Shown piece by piece: positions 7,096-9,257 of a stretch of 9,257 nt of DNA (position 1 is the stretch's first letter; every line of letters starts with the position of its first letter). The DNA comes from Spirochaetia bacterium UBA5550 (GTDB taxonomy: Bacteria > Spirochaetota > UBA4802 > UBA5550): contig DINC01000238.1 in NCBI GenBank assembly GCA_002425885.1, positions 13,283 through 22,539 on the forward strand, given 5' to 3'. The position numbers and the translations under genes are program-made. A model generated the notes under the pieces. The model did not search any database, was not told where the DNA came from, and saw only the letters and a list, made by a program, of their open reading frames with translations.

Positions 7096-8073
7096 ATGAA
7101 GAGTCTGTTTTTTTCTTTTTTCCTGGTTCTTGTCCTGGTTCAGGCTCCGCTTTTTTCACAGGAGAAGACTGAAGTAAACAATCAGAATGCAAACCTGGAG
7201 ACCGATAACGGGGCAACAGGTAAATCTGAGTATTATAACCTTAAAAGAAATCTTACCTATGGGACGATTTTTGCAAGTTTTGCTGCCACTTATGTTTACG
7301 GCTCTGATGCCTGGGACTGGGGCGGCACTGATTACAGATGGGGCCATGAAGGGTGGTTCGGCGCTGATACCGATTCAGGCGGTATTGATAAAGTGGGACA
7401 CATGTGGGCTCACTATGTGCTGCAGAGAGGATTTAATAATCTTTTTGAATATACACTTGAAGATAAAAAAGAGGCACTTATAGTGTCCACTGCCACTGCC
7501 GCATCAATAGGTCTTCTGATTGAAATAGGTGACGGCACATCCGGTAAATACGGCTTCAGTTACGAAGATCTTGTTTTCGACTGGATCGGAGTCGGTCTCG
7601 GTACATTCCTTGAGGCGTTCCCCTCTGCTGATGAGTTTATCGGATTTACATGGGAGTACTGGCCCACGGATAATTTTCTTGATGAGTCAAAGGGGAGAAA
7701 GAAACTTCATGTAACCAGTGACTACAGCGGACATAAGTATATGATTAATTTCAAACTCGCAGGATTCAAATATATAGGTTTTGACATCCCGGAATTTATG
7801 CGTTACATAATGCTGGACTTCGGTTACTACACAAGGGGTTACACCAGCTTTGATGATGCAGGTAAAGAGAAGACAAGGCATCCCTATGTGGGAGTATCCC
7901 TTAATATGATTGAAGTTGTGCGTGATATGTTTGATGAATCAAACAGGGACGGCAGGTTCTGCAAGGCTCTGCAGCAGCCCTTTAAATATATGCATCTTCC
8001 GGTTGGATACAGTGTTGCTAGAACTCTTCACTCAGATAATCGCGCTGAGTAATATTCAGCCTTATCATTAATT
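6967..8073 (+). repeat. Pair of post-stop-codon direct repeats (ATTCAGCCTTA)
   Basis: The 11-mer ATTCAGCCTTA occurs at 6967-6977, seven bases after the ankyrin stop, and at 8054-8064, one base after the DUF2279 gene stop. Each copy is followed after 3 or 2 bases by ATTAATT (6981-6987 and 8067-8073). The two copies bracket the DUF2279 gene and its upstream region. They could be a duplication or insertion scar, a shared 3' RNA element, or coincidence. Confidence 0.6.
7096..8052 (+). CDS. DUF2279 (YfiM-like) exported protein
   Basis: The 318-residue product has a signal peptide at about 1-21 (MKSLFFSFFLVLVLV core, likely cut in PLFSQ), so it should be periplasmic or envelope-associated. There is no lipobox cysteine. 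Residues about 50-180 match my recollection of DUF2279 (predicted periplasmic protein, YfiM-like): a Trp/Gly-rich segment (WDWGGTDYRWGHEGW, 73-87), the diagnostic GGIDKVGHMWAHYV (95-108), then hydrophobic helices and GFSYEDLVFDWIGVGLG (153-169). The part after about 205 is aromatic-rich with alternating short strands and G/Y residues, possibly a beta-rich domain. The function of the family is not established. The ATG at 7096 was chosen because GAGGA ends 5 nt before it; an in-frame TTG at 7084 overlaps that ribosome binding site and is not credible. Only 37 nt separate it from the OmpA-like gene, so the two are probably co-transcribed. Confidence 0.75.
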   Translation: MKSLFFSFFLVLVLVQAPLFSQEKTEVNNQNANLETDNGATGKSEYYNLKRNLTYGTIFASFAATYVYGSDAWDWGGTDYRWGHEGWFGADTDSGGIDKVGHMWAHYVLQRGFNNLFEYTLEDKKEALIVSTATAASIGLLIEIGDGTSGKYGFSYEDLVFDWIGVGLGTFLEAFPSADEFIGFTWEYWPTDNFLDESKGRKKLHVTSDYSGHKYMINFKLAGFKYIGFDIPEFMRYIMLDFGYYTRGYTSFDDAGKEKTRHPYVGVSLNMIEVVRDMFDESNRDGRFCKALQQPFKYMHLPVGYSVARTLHSDNRAE

Positions 8074-8089
8074 TGCGTCAGGTGCTTTT

Positions 8090-8578
8090 ATGAAGGTAAT
8101 AATTTATTTATTTTTATCAGCCTTGATACTGTTCTCATGGGGGGAGATCCATGCGGCAGATAATATCACTGTGGAAAACGGTGTATTGAATTTGCCCGGA
8201 GAAATCCGGTTTGTGCCCGGCAGTGATGCAATAAAAAACGAAAGCTCAAAGGTGATTGATGCCATTGCTGAATTCATGAAAAAAAATCCTGATGTCAGAA
8301 TTCTCCGTATTGAAGGTTACTGTAATTCAAGAGCGGATGAAAACTCAAACCTCGAACTTTCAAAGCTGAGAGCAATGTCAGTGGCAAAGGCTGTTATAGC
8401 AAGAGGTGTCCAGTGCAGAAGACTCTTTGCATCGGGATTCGGAAGCGGGTTGTTATTTATAAAAAGCGGTAAAACCGGTGATCGCATATCTGCTGTTATT
8501 GCCTCGGGAAAATATAAAAAACCGGGAATAATGCCTGTAGACGGAGGGGGAGTTGTAGCCGGGGACCCCTGTAAGTGA
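8090..8578 (+). CDS. Small OmpA-like (OmpA C-terminal domain) exported protein
   Basis: The product has 162 residues: a signal peptide at 1 to about 22 (YLFLSALILFSWGEIHA) followed by essentially one OmpA/MotB-type domain at about 37-138. Visible family marks are I-R-F-V-P-G-S-D-A-I at 39-48, IEGYCNSRADENSNLELS (74-91), R94-A95, and GFGSG at 116-120. The family binds peptidoglycan diaminopimelate through an Asp in GYTD and the Arg of the LSxxRA motif. Here the Arg (R94) is kept, but the Asp position is Asn79 (GYCN). There is no beta-barrel, lipobox or transmembrane anchor beyond the signal peptide, so it is probably a soluble periplasmic protein. The last 25 residues are Gly/Pro-rich and end in Cys161. 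Cysteines 78, 109 and 161 leave room for a disulfide. The ATG follows AGGTG (8080-8084) by 5 nt. A hairpin terminator candidate follows the stop. Confidence 0.85.
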   Translation: MKVIIYLFLSALILFSWGEIHAADNITVENGVLNLPGEIRFVPGSDAIKNESSKVIDAIAEFMKKNPDVRILRIEGYCNSRADENSNLELSKLRAMSVAKAVIARGVQCRRLFASGFGSGLLFIKSGKTGDRISAVIASGKYKKPGIMPVDGGGVVAGDPCK

Positions 8579-8592
8579 AGTAATCAAAGCAG

Positions 8593-8617
8593 GGCGGAGT
8601 AAAGTTTATGCTCCGCC
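8593..8617. terminator. Candidate bidirectional terminator between convergent genes
   Basis: A perfect 7-bp G+C-rich stem, GGCGGAG (8593-8599) and CTCCGCC (8611-8617), encloses an 11-nt loop. It lies 14 nt after the OmpA-like stop and 18 nt beyond the stop of the convergent minus-strand gene. No long T-run follows on either strand, so it is not a textbook intrinsic terminator, but its position between two convergent genes supports a terminator or transcript-end-protecting hairpin. Confidence 0.6.
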
Positions 8618-8627
8618 GCTGTGCGTC

Positions 8628-9185
8628 TTGTCCAATTACAATGTATCAAGCTTCTTCTGAAGATTTTCTGAAATAGTTTTAATATGGGGATAATCCTCCA
8701 CACTGTCTACGCAGAGATATATTGCAAGGTTCTCTTTTTCCAGGAGAATTGAACGGTCGCTGTTGTTTTTCACATATTCATCCAGTTTTCCGATCTCCTC
8801 AGCAGCGGAGGTTTTATCTCTGAATAACATTATATAACACATTATATCGTCGTTGTAGGGATTCCTCTGTTTTGCCAGTATAGTCATGTGGATGCCTGAA
8901 ACTTTGCTGTATTCACCACCCGGATAGATTCTGCCGGTCATCTTTCTGATTGCATCATGGTCAAAGTTCCATGGATTTGTTTTTAAAAGATTTTTTGCAA
9001 ATCCCGGTATCTGCCCTATTACAAAACCTGCCGGTATATCATCGTTACCCGGTTTGATTTTATCGATAACAGATGAACTGTACATAGCTTTTGTGCTTGC
9101 TATGAAAATAAAAATGAATATTGAAAGTGTTGTCAGAAGTAATGCTTTTCTTTTCATAATCGACTCCAGGTTGTTTGTCCAATTA
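8628..9185. repeat. 11-bp direct repeats flanking the minus-strand gene (TTGTCCAATTA)
   Basis: TTGTCCAATTA occurs at 8628-8638, overlapping the stop codon of the minus-strand gene, and at 9175-9185, just upstream of that gene's ribosome binding site. The copies therefore bracket the coding sequence almost exactly, 547 bp apart. No transposase or terminal inverted repeats are seen. An insertion or deletion scar is possible; coincidence is not excluded. Confidence 0.55.
8636..9157 (-). CDS. Exported protein of unknown family
   Basis: The product has 173 residues and I do not recognise its family. The N-terminus is a clear signal peptide: MKRK followed by LLLTTLSIFIFIFIA, with likely cleavage at S-T-K-A24, placing the protein in the periplasm or outside. 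The mature part is about 149 residues, mixed alpha/beta in appearance, with an ExIGKLDEYVK-type amphipathic helix near 120-130 and a closing helix at 159-171 (IKTISENLQKKL). Two cysteines, C107 (DIMCYIM) and C149 (IYLCVDS), could form a disulfide after export. The ATG is preceded by GGAG (complement of 9164-9167) at 6 nt, an excellent ribosome binding site. It converges on the OmpA-like gene and is the only complete minus-strand gene here. The clean signal peptide and ribosome binding site argue that it is real. Confidence 0.8.
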   Translation of the reverse strand: MKRKALLLTTLSIFIFIFIASTKAMYSSSVIDKIKPGNDDIPAGFVIGQIPGFAKNLLKTNPWNFDHDAIRKMTGRIYPGGEYSKVSGIHMTILAKQRNPYNDDIMCYIMLFRDKTSAAEEIGKLDEYVKNNSDRSILLEKENLAIYLCVDSVEDYPHIKTISENLQKKLDTL

Positions 9186-9227
9186 GGCAGAACAATTAAA
9201 TCTACCCGGGTTTATTATCGGCAGATC
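9158..9227. promoter_or_regulatory. Divergent intergenic region
   Basis: This 70-nt stretch lies between the minus-strand gene and a putative divergent ORF. It contains the minus-strand ribosome binding site, one copy of the TTGTCCAATTA repeat, and an 8-bp palindrome ACCCGGGT at 9204-9211. GATAAT on the minus strand (complement of 9214-9219) is a possible -10 for the minus-strand gene, without a good -35. No firm promoter call can be made. Confidence 0.3.
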
Positions 9228-9257
9228 ATGAAATATTTATTATATTTTTTCTTGTGG
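9228..9257 (+). CDS. Possible start of a divergent exported protein, cut by the window edge
   Basis: An ATG at 9228 opens a frame that runs to the window end, encoding MKYLLYFFLW. A Lys followed by an unbroken hydrophobic run resembles the signal peptide starts of the neighbouring genes. Only ten codons are visible and no strong Shine-Dalgarno precedes it (GGCAG at 9220-9224 is poor), so this is a tentative partial gene. An A+T-rich stretch could produce such a peptide by chance. Confidence 0.35.
   Translation, partial: MKYLLYFFLW

Noticed and set aside
7187..7483. Plus-strand 98-codon frame inside the DUF2279 gene
   Set aside because: It lies in another frame over the conserved GGIDKVGH region and has no signal of its own.
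9204..9211. 8-bp palindrome ACCCGGGT
   Set aside because: The symmetry does not extend into the flanks and no second copy was noticed, so it is not enough to call a binding site.
1..9257. CRISPR array, tRNA or rRNA genes, transposase or integrase
   Set aside because: No regularly spaced repeats, cloverleaf-like segment, rRNA signature or mobile-element protein was seen on either strand.

Overview
The window reads as chromosomal sequence from a diderm (Gram-negative-type) heterotroph of moderate G+C. Arginine is encoded largely by AGG/AGA, Shine-Dalgarno sites are strong (GGAGA, GAGGA, GGGGAGA), and the downstream genes encode periplasmic or outer-membrane-type proteins, including an OmpA-like peptidoglycan-binding domain. 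I cannot name the organism from sequence alone. A spirochaete, a deltaproteobacterial-type lineage or a similar phylum would fit, but this is a weak inference.

Layout. Positions 1-223 are an A+T-rich leader with no convincing gene. Positions 224-6193 hold gltB and gltD, the two subunits of NADPH-dependent glutamate synthase (GOGAT). They abut with no gap (TAA directly followed by ATG) and are almost certainly translationally coupled. Every catalytic, FMN-, FAD-, NADPH- and iron-sulfur-binding motif I looked for is intact, so the enzyme should be functional for ammonium assimilation.

Positions 6246-8578 carry three further plus-strand genes, all with N-terminal signal peptides: an ankyrin-repeat protein, a DUF2279 (YfiM-like) protein, and a small single-domain OmpA-like protein. 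They look like an envelope-protein cluster rather than part of nitrogen metabolism. The ankyrin gene lies 52 nt behind gltD with no obvious terminator between, so read-through is possible. A hairpin at 8593-8617 separates the OmpA-like gene from a convergent minus-strand gene (8636-9157) for a small exported protein of unknown family. At the right edge (9228 onward) a divergent ORF with a signal-peptide-like start is cut off by the window end.

The main points for a second look are in the accessory half. Two different 11-bp direct repeats sit at gene boundaries: one after the stop codons of the ankyrin and DUF2279 genes, one flanking the minus-strand gene. The ankyrin protein shows a 99-residue internal duplication visible at DNA level. 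The OmpA-like protein has Asn where the family normally has the peptidoglycan-binding Asp. The DUF2279 protein has a motif layout reminiscent of VanZ. I did not find a clear new multi-gene system. The best candidate for something undescribed is the set of exported proteins at 6246-9157, whose joint function is unknown.
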